Shown here: positions 6,976 to 13,113 of the stretch, piece after piece | How the letters are laid out: every line of letters begins with the position of its first letter | How positions within the stretch are numbered: position 1 is the first letter of the stretch | From: Thermoanaerobaculia bacterium | GTDB taxonomy: Bacteria > Acidobacteriota > Thermoanaerobaculia > Gp7-AA8 | DNA: 13,113 nucleotides | Direction: 5' to 3' | NCBI GenBank assembly: GCA_023700825.1 | Contig: JAMPYE010000065.1 | Coordinates: 1 to 13,113 of the forward strand | Notes under the pieces: model-generated | Database searches by the model: none | Told to the model about the DNA's origin: nothing | The model's input: the letters and a program-made list of their open reading frames with translations, nothing else | Program-made: the position numbers and the translations under genes

Positions 6976-7953
6976 ATGGACCTCGTGCCGTTCCACATCG
7001 GCGGAATCGCGATCGATCCGCCACTCGCCCTCGCGCCGATGGCCGAGGTGACCGACACCTACTACCGCTCGCTGATCAAGGAGCTGGGCGGAGTGGGGCT
7101 GGTCGTCTCGGAGTTCATCTCGGCGGAAGGGCTGACGCGCGCCAACCGGCGAAGCCACCAGATGCTCACCTTCTCGGAGGCGGAGCGTCCGGTCTCCATC
7201 CAGATCTACGGCGGAAACCCCGACCGGATGGACGACGCCGCGGCAATCGTCGAGGAACAGGGAATCGACATCGTCGACATCAACATGGGCTGCCCGGTGA
7301 AGAAGATCGTCGGGAGCGGGGCCGGCTCCGCGCTTCTCAAGGACTTCGACCGCGCGTCGAGCATCGTCGAGAAGATCTGCCGGCGAGTGAAGATCCCGGT
7401 CACCGTGAAGGTGAGAAAGGGCTGGGAAAGCGACGACGTGCTCCCTCTGCTCAAGCGCTTCGAGGAGATCGGCGTCGCGGCGATCGCGATTCACGGGCGG
7501 ACCCGCAACGACTGTTACTCCGGGGCGAGCGACTGGGACTACATCGCGGGAGTGAAGCGCGAGCTCCGGATCCCGGTATTCGGGAACGGCGACGTGAAGA
7601 CTCCCGAGGATGCCGTGCGGATGTTCCAGACCACGGGCGTCGACGGTGTGATGATCGGCCGCGCCGCGCTGCACAACCCGTTCATCTTCCGCGACATCAT
7701 CGCCCACGTGTCGGGGCACGTCGTCGAGGACGAGACCGACCGGCGGATCGAGGCGATGATGCGTTACCTGCGGAAGATCGACACGGCGCCGCAGATCGAC
7801 AAGTGGAAGCTGCACAAGGCCCGCACGGTGATCGGCTGGTTCTCGAAGGGAATCCCGAACGCGAAGAACCTCAGGACCGGGCTCAACGACATCACCTCGA
7901 TCGACGACGTGCTTCGGCTGCTCGACCAGACTCTGGAGCGCGCAGTCGCCTGA
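6976..7953 (+). CDS. dusB: tRNA-dihydrouridine synthase, DusB-type
   Basis: This FMN enzyme reduces specific uridines in tRNA to dihydrouridine using NADPH. The 325 residues match the family length (about 321 in E. coli DusB). The TIM-barrel signatures are in order: LALAPMAEVTD (residues 17-27), SIQIYGGNPD, DINMGCPVKKIVGSGAGSAL (101-120) with the catalytic-acid Cys106, TVKVRKGW (143-150), AIHGRTRNDCYSG (171-183) with the FMN-phosphate-side His, FGNGDV (202-207) and GVMIGRAALHNPF. The motif usually read as APMAGVTD has Glu in place of Gly here. ATG 6976 gives the expected N-terminus and follows AGGGA at 9-base spacing; the frame is open further upstream (GTG 6916) but that extension is not family-like. 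The next gene starts 11 bases later, so this is the first gene of a likely three-gene operon with rimO. Confidence 0.93.
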   Translation: MDLVPFHIGGIAIDPPLALAPMAEVTDTYYRSLIKELGGVGLVVSEFISAEGLTRANRRSHQMLTFSEAERPVSIQIYGGNPDRMDDAAAIVEEQGIDIVDINMGCPVKKIVGSGAGSALLKDFDRASSIVEKICRRVKIPVTVKVRKGWESDDVLPLLKRFEEIGVAAIAIHGRTRNDCYSGASDWDYIAGVKRELRIPVFGNGDVKTPEDAVRMFQTTGVDGVMIGRAALHNPFIFRDIIAHVSGHVVEDETDRRIEAMMRYLRKIDTAPQIDKWKLHKARTVIGWFSKGIPNAKNLRTGLNDITSIDDVLRLLDQTLERAVA

Positions 7954-7964
7954 CGGGCCGGGCG

Positions 7965-8957
7965 ATGTCGTTTCCTTCGCATATCGCACGTCTTCTCGAG
8001 CAATTCGGCCTCGCGCCCGACACGAAGGCGGCGCTGCTCGACATCTACCTGCAACTCGGCTCGCGTTCGCTCGAGGTCTTCTCGGACCTCTGCGAGTCGT
8101 TCCCGGCACCGTCGATGGTCCGGCCCGAGGATCTCGCCGGGATGCGCGCACGGACGGTCGAGCACTACCTGCGGGAGGCGCACGGGCAGTGGATGGAGGG
8201 GCACCCTACGTCGAGCTTCTTCGCGCCGCGTTCCGCCCAGGGGCGTGCGAACGGGCTCTCGGCGCCGCTGGGCTCGCTGGGCGAGGCGAGCGACAGCGGG
8301 TTTGCCGGGCTCGTCCGGCGGCAGACCGCGGCGATCGTCGGCCCCGGCCAGCCGGTTCCGCGCGGGCTGCTGTTGATGAGCCGGAACGGGCATTACGGCG
8401 GCCGTGACGAGACCGTTTCGTTCGACCTGGTCTGCGAGGACCTCGACGACGCGATCGCGGTGGGCAAAGCGGCGGGGCGGCAGCACACCGCGCCCGGCTC
8501 GATCGGGGAGACGAGCGGAACGCACGACGGGATCGCGAAGCTCGCCCTGCTCTGGGAGATTCAGCCTAACGCCTGGAAGCCGCAGGGGGAGCGCAATCGT
8601 TCGATTGCGAAGATCTGGCGGCGCAACCGCAACTGGCACGTCGCGACGATGGTCGCCGCGATCCACTGGCTGCAGAAGGCGGGCTCCGACATCTACGTCC
8701 TTCGAGGTTGCGCGCTGCAGGCGACTCACGAAGTCAACCCGCGCGAGCCGGTGACCGAGGCGCTCGTCGCCGTGCACGACCGGACCGTCTCCGCGGTGGT
8801 TGGGGGGCTCGGCGGCATCCTGCGCGCCCCGACTCCCGAGGAAGAGGTCGCCGTTGGCGCCGCGAGCCTGATGAACACCGGCCTCACGAAGCTCGTCTCC
8901 GAACGGGGCGCGGCGGCGGCGATGTGGCGTGTCGGGCTCCCTGCGGCCGAAGAATAG
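7965..8957 (+). CDS. Unrecognised 330-residue protein between dusB and rimO
   Basis: I do not recognise the family. The first ATG after dusB (11 bases past its stop) opens a 330-residue frame with strong GC3 coding character. Visible parts are an N-terminal helical stretch (1-75), a Gly/Ser-rich segment (85-115) and a central block with SRNGHYGGRDETVSFDLV (139-156) and CEDLDDAIAVGKAAGRQ (157-173). SIGETSGTHDGIAKLALL (179-196) and a basic patch NRSIAKIWRRNRNWH (211-225) follow. The C-terminal half contains IYVLRGCALQATHEVNP and a Gly-rich AVVGGLGGILRAP. No signal peptide, membrane span, Walker motif or Fe-S Cys cluster is seen, so it is probably cytosolic. It ends in TAG 45 bases before rimO. 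Its position between two RNA/ribosome-modification genes hints at translation-linked work, but that is guilt by association only. Confidence 0.82.
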   Translation: MSFPSHIARLLEQFGLAPDTKAALLDIYLQLGSRSLEVFSDLCESFPAPSMVRPEDLAGMRARTVEHYLREAHGQWMEGHPTSSFFAPRSAQGRANGLSAPLGSLGEASDSGFAGLVRRQTAAIVGPGQPVPRGLLLMSRNGHYGGRDETVSFDLVCEDLDDAIAVGKAAGRQHTAPGSIGETSGTHDGIAKLALLWEIQPNAWKPQGERNRSIAKIWRRNRNWHVATMVAAIHWLQKAGSDIYVLRGCALQATHEVNPREPVTEALVAVHDRTVSAVVGGLGGILRAPTPEEEVAVGAASLMNTGLTKLVSERGAAAAMWRVGLPAAEE

Positions 8958-9002
8958 GCCGCGCGGGGTCCCTGTTCCCCGGGCTGCGACGCAAAGGAAC
9001 CG

Positions 9003-10367
9003 ATGAGCGATACGAAGACGAAGCCGCTGTCCCGCGTGGGAATGATCTCGCTGGGATGCCCGAAGAACCTGGTCGACGCCGAGATCATGCTCGGCCAGCT
9101 CCGGCAGGATGCCGACGTCGAGCTGACCAACGACATCGAGAGCGCCGATGTCGTGATCGTGAACACCTGCGGCTTCATCGACGCGGCGAAGAAGGAATCG
9201 ATCGACACCATTCTCGAGATTGCCGGGCGCAAGGGGAGTGGCGTGCAGAGGCTCGTCGTGAGCGGCTGCATGGTGCAGAAATACCGCAGCGAGCTCGCGG
9301 AGTCGATCCCGGAGATCGACGCTTTCGTCGGGCTCGACCATCTCGAGGCCATCACCGCGGCAGTGACGGGAGACGACGTCTCCGACGCGGCGCCGACGAA
9401 GCGGAAAATGTCGTCGCGGCTCTACGAGGACCTTCCCCGCGTGCTGGCCCAGGGAACCGCGCATGCGTATCTGAAGGTGTCGGAAGGGTGCTCGAATCCG
9501 TGCACCTTCTGCGCGATCCCGCAGATGCGCGGCAAGTTCCGGAGCCGGACGATCGACTCGCTCGTGCACGAGGCGAAAAGCCTCGAGGCGATGGGCGTTC
9601 AGGAGCTCTGCCTCGTCGCGCAGGACACGACGCGCTACGGAGAAGACATTGGCGTCGGTCACGGGCTGACGCGCCTCGTGGAGGCGCTGCTCGCGTCGAC
9701 CGGGTTCAGGTGGATCCGGTTTCTCTACGCCTACCCGGGAAGCCTCGACTGGACGCTGTTCGAGCTGATGGGGCGGGAGCAGCGCTTCGTGTCGTACTGC
9801 GACATCCCGCTCCAGCACGTGAGCGCGAACGTACTGCAGAGAATGCGTCGGCCCGGCTCGCCGGCCGAGTATCGCGAGATGATCTCGCGGATGCGCGAGC
9901 TGGTTCCCGACATCTCGCTGCGGACCACGTTCATCACGGGTCACCCGGGCGAGACGCCGAAGGACTTCGGCGAGCTTCACGACTTCGTGGAGTGGGCGCG
10001 CTTCGATCAGCTCGGCGTGTTCTGCTATTCGCCCGAGGAGTCGACCCCGGCCGCGAAGATGGGCGACCTGCCGACGCGAACGACCGCGGAGCGCCGCAGC
10101 GCGAAAATCATGGAGCTCCAGCAGCAGATCTCGCTCGCGAAGAATCGCGAGCGTGTCGGGCGGACATTCGACGCGCTCGTCACAGGTGTCTCTTCGGAGA
10201 TCGATCTCCTCCTTGAAGGGCGCATCGCCGGTCAGGCGCCGGAGATCGACGGCAAGCTCCTGATCAACGACGGCCACGAGCTGGTGACGTCGTTCCCGCA
10301 GTTCGTCTGCGTCGAGATCAACGACGCGCATCCGTACGATCTGGTCGGGGGGGTCGTCAGTCGTTAG
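9003..10367 (+). CDS. rimO: Ribosomal protein uS12 methylthiotransferase RimO
   Basis: This radical-SAM enzyme adds a methylthio group to the conserved Asp of ribosomal protein S12. In the 454 residues, the N-terminal MTTase (UPF0004) domain has its three Fe-S ligands at C19 (SLGCPKNLVDAE), C56 (VNTCGFIDAAK) and C89 (VSGCMVQKY). The radical-SAM CxxxCxxC is C163/C167/C170 (SEGCSNPCTFCAIP), followed by MRGKFRSR. FLYAYPGSLD, CDIPLQHVS and TTFITGHPGETP are RimO-typical and separate it from MiaB. The C-terminus (about 378-450) is a TRAM domain. ATG 9003 follows AAAGGAACCG, a good ribosome binding site. The TAG stop lies inside the first heptamer of an intergenic repeat, so the repeat may have defined or trimmed the C-terminus. 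Confidence 0.96.
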   Translation: MSDTKTKPLSRVGMISLGCPKNLVDAEIMLGQLRQDADVELTNDIESADVVIVNTCGFIDAAKKESIDTILEIAGRKGSGVQRLVVSGCMVQKYRSELAESIPEIDAFVGLDHLEAITAAVTGDDVSDAAPTKRKMSSRLYEDLPRVLAQGTAHAYLKVSEGCSNPCTFCAIPQMRGKFRSRTIDSLVHEAKSLEAMGVQELCLVAQDTTRYGEDIGVGHGLTRLVEALLASTGFRWIRFLYAYPGSLDWTLFELMGREQRFVSYCDIPLQHVSANVLQRMRRPGSPAEYREMISRMRELVPDISLRTTFITGHPGETPKDFGELHDFVEWARFDQLGVFCYSPEESTPAAKMGDLPTRTTAERRSAKIMELQQQISLAKNRERVGRTFDALVTGVSSEIDLLLEGRIAGQAPEIDGKLLINDGHELVTSFPQFVCVEINDAHPYDLVGGVVSR

Positions 10368-10408
10368 TTGTTATCAGTTGTCAGTTGTTAGTTCTTGGTT
10401 GTTAGACA
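10362..10408. repeat. Degenerate heptamer repeat, copy 2, overlapping the rimO stop
   Basis: About six TTGTTAG-like heptamers run from the rimO stop (TTAGTTG, TTATCAG, TTGTCAG, TTGTTAG, TTCTTGG, TTGTTAG) and end in ACA. The last 19 bases (10390-10408) match the reverse complement of 10501-10519 at 17 of 19 positions. The orientation is opposite to copies 1 and 3 on the plus strand, but it is the same relative to its neighbouring gene end. Confidence 0.75.
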
Positions 10409-10451
10409 GGCGGCGCGAGCCGGACGACCGCGATCTCTCCTGCCGGCGCAA

Positions 10452-10488
10452 ATGCGAAAGGCGGCTCGTGCGAGCCGCCTTTTTGCAT
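10452..10488. terminator. Bidirectional intrinsic terminator between rimO and rho
   Basis: AAAGGCGGCTCG (10457-10468) pairs perfectly with CGAGCCGCCTTT (10471-10482), followed by further T's to 10484 on the plus strand. The A's on the left give a U-tract on the minus strand too. Flanking ATGC (10452-10455) and GCAT (10485-10488) extend the symmetry. It can serve both converging genes. An intrinsic terminator at the end of rho itself means rho mRNA ending need not depend on Rho. Confidence 0.93.
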
Positions 10489-10496
10489 CCAACGCT

Positions 10497-10527
10497 GAAT
10501 GTCTAACAACTAACAACTAACAACTAG
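10497..10527. repeat. Heptamer repeat, copy 3, overlapping the rho stop
   Basis: After GAATGT, three perfect TAACAAC heptamers (10504-10524) lead into TAG. The block includes the 17-base word shared with copy 1. On the minus strand it reads TAGTTGT repeatedly, with TAG at offsets 0, 7, 14 and 21; the first of these is the rho stop codon. Stops therefore occur in all three frames on the rho strand, and TAA does the same on the plus strand. Confidence 0.85.
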
Positions 10528-11879
10528 AAACTCTTCAGGAACGCCTCGTTGCTCGGGAAGCGCTGCATCTTTTCGATCAGCATCTTCATGGCCGTCATCG
10601 GGTCGGTGCCGGCGAGTGCCCGGCGCAGCGTGTGGATCTTCGGGAGCAGCTCGGCGGGAAGGAGCTTCTCTTCCTTGCGGGTGCCGGTCTGAGGGATGTT
10701 GATCGCGGGGAAGATGCGGCGCTCGAAGAGGCCGCGATCAAGGACGATCTCCGTGTTGCCGGTTCCCTTGAACTCCTGGAAGATGACCTCGTCCATGCGC
10801 GAGCCGGTGTCGACGAGCGCGGTCGCGACGATCGTGAGCGAGCCCCAGTGCTCGGCGTTGCGCGCCGAGCCGAAGAAGCGGCGCGGCTTCTCCATGGTGC
10901 GCGCGTCGATGCCGCCGCTCATGATGCGACCGCTCGACTTCTGCTCGTTGTTGTACGCGCGCGACATGCGGGTGATCGAGTCGCAGAGGATGATGACATC
11001 GTGCTTGATCTCGACGAGACGCCGCGCCCGGTCGAGCACGATCTCGGCGATCGAGATGTGATTCTCCGCCGTCTCGTCCGAGCTCGACGCGATCACTTCG
11101 CCCTTCACCGAGCGTCGCATGTCGGTCACTTCCTCGGGGCGTTCGTCGACGAGGAGCACCATCACGATGACTTCCGGATGGTTCGTCTCGATGCCGTGGG
11201 CGATGTCCTTGAGCAGCGTCGTCTTGCCGGCCTTGGGCGGAGCGACGATCAGGCAGCGCTGGCCTCGTCCGAGCGGCGAGAGGATGTCGAGCACGCGCGT
11301 GGAGAGACGGCTCGACTCGGTCTCGAGCTTGAACTGTTCGAGAGGGTCGATCGACGTCAGCTCGGAGAAGGGCTGCCGCCCTTCCTGGTACTCCGAGACA
11401 GGAAGGCCCTCGACCGTCTCGATCGCGAGCAGCTCCGTGTTGTTGCCCGTGCGGCGCGTCGGGCCGGCGATGCGTACCCCCGCTTCGAGGCGGTTTCTCT
11501 CGATGAGCGGTCGTGGGACGATCGGGTCGCCGTGCTTCGCGACGTAGTTGTTCGTGTAGCTCACCAGGACGCCCGTGCCGTTCGGCTTGATCCAGAGAAC
11601 GCCGTCGGCAGATCCCTGAACCGGCGCCTCGCCGGGCGTGGCGGGAGCGGCCGTCGCGTCGAAAGGCTCTCCGGGGCGCCGGCCACGCCGCCGCGAGCGG
11701 CGACGGCGGGAGCGCGAGGCGCTCTCCCCCGCGACCGGCTGCTCCTGCGATTCGGCACCGTCTTCGTTCGGCGCAACCGTCTGGCCCTGGGTGGGCGCGG
11801 CTCCGGGTGCGTTGGTGGCTGGGCCTTGTCCGCGGCGTCTGCGCCGGCGGCGTTTGCGCGGTTTCAATTCGTCGTTCAT
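10524..11879 (-). CDS. rho: Transcription termination factor Rho
   Basis: Rho is a hexameric RNA-dependent ATPase/helicase that ends transcription. The 451 residues have a complete motor: Walker A APPKAGKT (213-220), LVDERPEEVTDM (243-254, including the catalytic Glu region), Walker B VIILCD (295-300), the Q-loop NEQKSSGRIMSGG (311-323) and the R-loop region KPRRFFGSARN. FKGTGN and RKEEKLLP follow. The usual N-terminal helix-extension (Rho_N) domain is replaced by an apparently disordered 90-residue Ala/Pro/Gln region with two Arg clusters (8-16 and 56-68). The cold-shock-like primary RNA site (91-160) reads NGTGVLVS where E. coli Rho has GFGFLR, so the base-stacking aromatics are absent. The ATG at 11879 gives the full N-terminus, with only a weak upstream GGAG. 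The gene faces rimO and shares a bidirectional terminator with it. Confidence 0.96.
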   Translation of the reverse strand: MNDELKPRKRRRRRRRGQGPATNAPGAAPTQGQTVAPNEDGAESQEQPVAGESASRSRRRRSRRRGRRPGEPFDATAAPATPGEAPVQGSADGVLWIKPNGTGVLVSYTNNYVAKHGDPIVPRPLIERNRLEAGVRIAGPTRRTGNNTELLAIETVEGLPVSEYQEGRQPFSELTSIDPLEQFKLETESSRLSTRVLDILSPLGRGQRCLIVAPPKAGKTTLLKDIAHGIETNHPEVIVMVLLVDERPEEVTDMRRSVKGEVIASSSDETAENHISIAEIVLDRARRLVEIKHDVIILCDSITRMSRAYNNEQKSSGRIMSGGIDARTMEKPRRFFGSARNAEHWGSLTIVATALVDTGSRMDEVIFQEFKGTGNTEIVLDRGLFERRIFPAINIPQTGTRKEEKLLPAELLPKIHTLRRALAGTDPMTAMKMLIEKMQRFPSNEAFLKSF

Positions 11880-12154
11880 CCGGACTCGTCGTCTCCGTGG
11901 AACTGCGTTCGTTCGTGTGGCTCGGATTCGTCGGGACGTGCACCGCAGCTGCGAAGCACGTTCCCGTTTGCGTTTGCGCCTGCGCGGCGGGCCCTTGGGA
12001 CCGTCGACCGCCCCGGCAGCGCGCGACTCGGCAAAATCACGGCCGGTAGTGCACGCTGGATGTCGCCACCACTCGCGCTTCCCGAGCTCAGCACACCGTG
12101 CAACCTGCCCGGCGTGCCGCTCGCAGCTGAACGATGGGGCGCGAACGCGGCGCT

Positions 12155-12185
12155 AGTATAGCGGAACGAGCTTCGATCTGCGCAA
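12155..12185 (-). promoter_or_regulatory. Candidate rho promoter
   Basis: On the minus strand TATACT (12160-12155) is a 5/6 match to a sigma-70 -10 box. TTGCGC (12185-12180) lies 19 bases upstream as a weak -35. It would give rho a leader of about 270 bases, similar in kind to the long, attenuated rho leaders known elsewhere. The spacing is longer than optimal. Confidence 0.4.
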
Positions 12186-12235
12186 GCAGGAAAATCGATC
12201 GCTGCTCCTACCTCGATTCTGCGTCGTTCGTTCGA

Positions 12236-12264
12236 TTGACGATCAGATATGCGTGTGCAAGAAT
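12236..12264 (+). promoter_or_regulatory. Candidate promoter of the receiver-like gene
   Basis: TTGACG (12236-12241, 5/6 match to the -35 consensus) is followed after exactly 17 bases by AAGAAT (12259-12264, 4/6 match to the -10 box). The start codon is 35 bases further on. In GC-rich surroundings this AT-richer stretch stands out, but activity is not shown. Confidence 0.45.
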
Positions 12265-12298
12265 CACGCAAGCCGCAGTAGACGGGTCACTCTTCCAC

Positions 12299-13113
12299 AT
12301 GTCAGAGCGAATTCTGGTCGTCGAGTACGAGCCTCGCTATACCGAACGTGTTCGGCAGGCGCTGGGCGGGCAGTCCTACGAAGCCGTGTTCGCGAAGGAT
12401 GGCGAAGAGGCTCTCGTGGCGCTCGCACAGTCCGCGCCGCAGCTCATCGTGCTGTCTTCCATCATTCCGAAGATCAGCACGTCCGAGCTCATCCGCCGGA
12501 TTCGCGCCAACGCTCAGTTTCAGAGCACGCCGATCCTGATCACCGTGTCAGGCTACAACGGGAAGAACCCGAAATCCGACGCGATCCGGCTCGGCGCCAG
12601 CGATATCCTCCCCAAGCCTTACTCCGAGGGGGAGTTCCTCAGCAAGATCAAGCAGCTGGCCGCGGCCGGGGCCGAGGGCGACGTTTCTCTCGCGCAAACC
12701 GTACAGATGCCGTTGATGAACGCTGCCGGCGGTGCCCCTGGAAAGCTCACCTCGGATGACATTTTCGGCGAGCTCGTCGACGACGGTGGCGCCAGAAGGA
12801 AGCCGGCGAGAGCCGCGGACAGCAACATCGACGAGCTGTTGTCGAAGACGCTGTCCGGACTCCAGGGAGCCCCGAAGAAAGGGGCGGACACCACGCCTTC
12901 GGCGCCGTCACAGCCCGCCTCGGCGTCGCCCGCCGCTTCCGCCGCACGCTCGGCGGACGTGAAGAAGCGCGACGCGGCGGCGCTCGACAAGCTCCTCGAA
13001 AACACGCTCTCGGGGCTCGAGAAACCGAAGCCCCGCCCCGTTGCAGAGCCCCCCGTTGTCGCAAAGGCACCGGTCGCGGCACCCGTGCCCGCAGCCCCGC
13101 TACCGGTGGCCGC
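12299..13113 (+). CDS. Receiver-like protein lacking the phospho-acceptor Asp, with repeated 13-residue motif (3' end outside window)
   Basis: The visible 271 residues begin at ATG 12299, which gives MSERILVVEYEP; the upstream ribosome binding site is weak (GACGGG). Residues 1-120 follow the CheY-like receiver pattern: ILVVEYEP (usually VVDDEP), DGEEAL, LIVLSSIIPKIS (S53 where the phosphorylated Asp normally sits), ILITVSG (S84 at the Thr/Ser position) and LPKPY with the conserved Lys106. The domain should fold but not accept phosphate normally. After it comes an Ala/Pro/Lys-rich, probably disordered tail with two copies of a motif: IDELLSKTLSGLQ (12827-12865) and LDKLLENTLSGLE (12983-13021), 8 of 13 identical and 52 codons apart. 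TSDDIFGELVDD before them is loosely similar. The gene is divergent from rho and its C-terminus is unseen. Pseudo-receivers of this kind act as protein-docking modules in other bacteria; that role is inferred here. Confidence 0.85.
   Translation, partial: MSERILVVEYEPRYTERVRQALGGQSYEAVFAKDGEEALVALAQSAPQLIVLSSIIPKISTSELIRRIRANAQFQSTPILITVSGYNGKNPKSDAIRLGASDILPKPYSEGEFLSKIKQLAAAGAEGDVSLAQTVQMPLMNAAGGAPGKLTSDDIFGELVDDGGARRKPARAADSNIDELLSKTLSGLQGAPKKGADTTPSAPSQPASASPAASAARSADVKKRDAAALDKLLENTLSGLEKPKPRPVAEPPVVAKAPVAAPVPAAPLPVA

Larger units (their letters stand above)
11880..12298. other. 419-base divergent intergenic region: long rho leader plus promoters
   Basis: No gene is supported here. A 131-codon minus-strand open frame (12271-11876) is low-complexity, Arg/Ser-rich and unlike any family I know. 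The region should contain the rho leader (about 275 bases if the promoter near 12155-12185 is right) and the promoter of the receiver-like gene. GCGCAAACGCAAACGGGAACG-type alternation near 11960-11990 is the only simple pattern seen. Confidence 0.5.

Noticed and set aside
571..8570. Recurring GTTAGGC/GCCTAAC words (near 571, 893, 2361, 8563), considered as an over-represented motif
   Set aside because: Four occurrences against roughly one to two expected by my rough estimate for both strands is not convincing, and three lie in unrelated codon contexts.
6954..8957. 667-codon plus-strand open frame overlapping dusB, considered as a fusion of dusB with the next gene
   Set aside because: Only its last 330 codons are real coding sequence (from ATG 7965). 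The upstream part is an Arg-rich shadow of dusB in another frame; dusB stops properly at 7953.
7764..10331. 855-codon minus-strand open frame opposite rimO and its neighbour
   Set aside because: It has Arg/Leu/Asp/His-rich composition typical of antisense frames in GC-rich DNA, no domain, and the opposite strand encodes clear families.
11876..12271. 131-codon minus-strand frame upstream of rho
   Set aside because: It has low-complexity composition, no ribosome binding site or family resemblance, and overlaps the probable rho promoter and leader.
12253..12759. 168-codon plus-strand frame overlapping the receiver-like gene
   Set aside because: It is out of frame with the receiver-like protein, which has a recognisable fold pattern from ATG 12299, and its translation is Arg-rich shadow sequence.

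Overview
This is a GC-rich stretch of bacterial chromosome with tightly packed genes, all of them housekeeping or conserved apart from two or three unrecognised ones. Gene content (RmuC, RibD/RibE, a two-PDZ HtrA protease, DusB, RimO, Rho with a very Arg-rich N-terminus, and a receiver-like protein with an Ala/Pro tail) and codon style suggest a Gram-negative-type, high-GC lineage such as Acidobacteriota. That is an inference from style only, because the window contains no rRNA or other phylogenetic marker. I see no phage, transposase, CRISPR array or tRNA.

Layout. (1) Bases 1-2208, plus strand: the 3' part of a class V (PLP) aminotransferase, then rmuC. (2) 2209-2405: a convergent gap holding a ~131 bp cluster of hairpins bounded by an imperfect inverted repeat, then a short AT-rich heptamer repeat. 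(3) 6793 down to 2406, minus strand: an HtrA/DegP-like protease with its own terminator, then ribD, ribE and an unrecognised third gene. The last three are joined by 4-base stop/start overlaps (ATGA, or a close alternative, and TTGA). The third gene carries an in-frame TAG at codon 208, after which the same frame continues in coding style for 130 codons. (4) 6794-6975: a divergent control region. (5) 6976-10367, plus strand: dusB, an unrecognised 330-residue protein and rimO, which looks like a tRNA/ribosome-modification operon. (6) 10368-10523: a convergent gap with a strong bidirectional terminator framed by two oppositely oriented blocks of heptamer repeats that supply the stop codons of both rimO and rho. 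(7) 11879 down to 10524, minus strand: rho, with a long leader. (8) 12299 to the end, plus strand: the start of a receiver-like protein that has lost its phospho-acceptor Asp and carries a repeated 13-residue motif.

The most interesting signals are the heptamer repeat family (CTAA/TTAG every 7 bases, giving stop codons in all frames on both strands at two of three sites), the hairpin-cluster element, the in-frame TAG gene, the Rho primary RNA-binding site lacking its usual aromatic residues, the pseudo-receiver with its repeated motif, and the unknown protein between dusB and rimO. I found no strong case for a wholly new multi-gene system.
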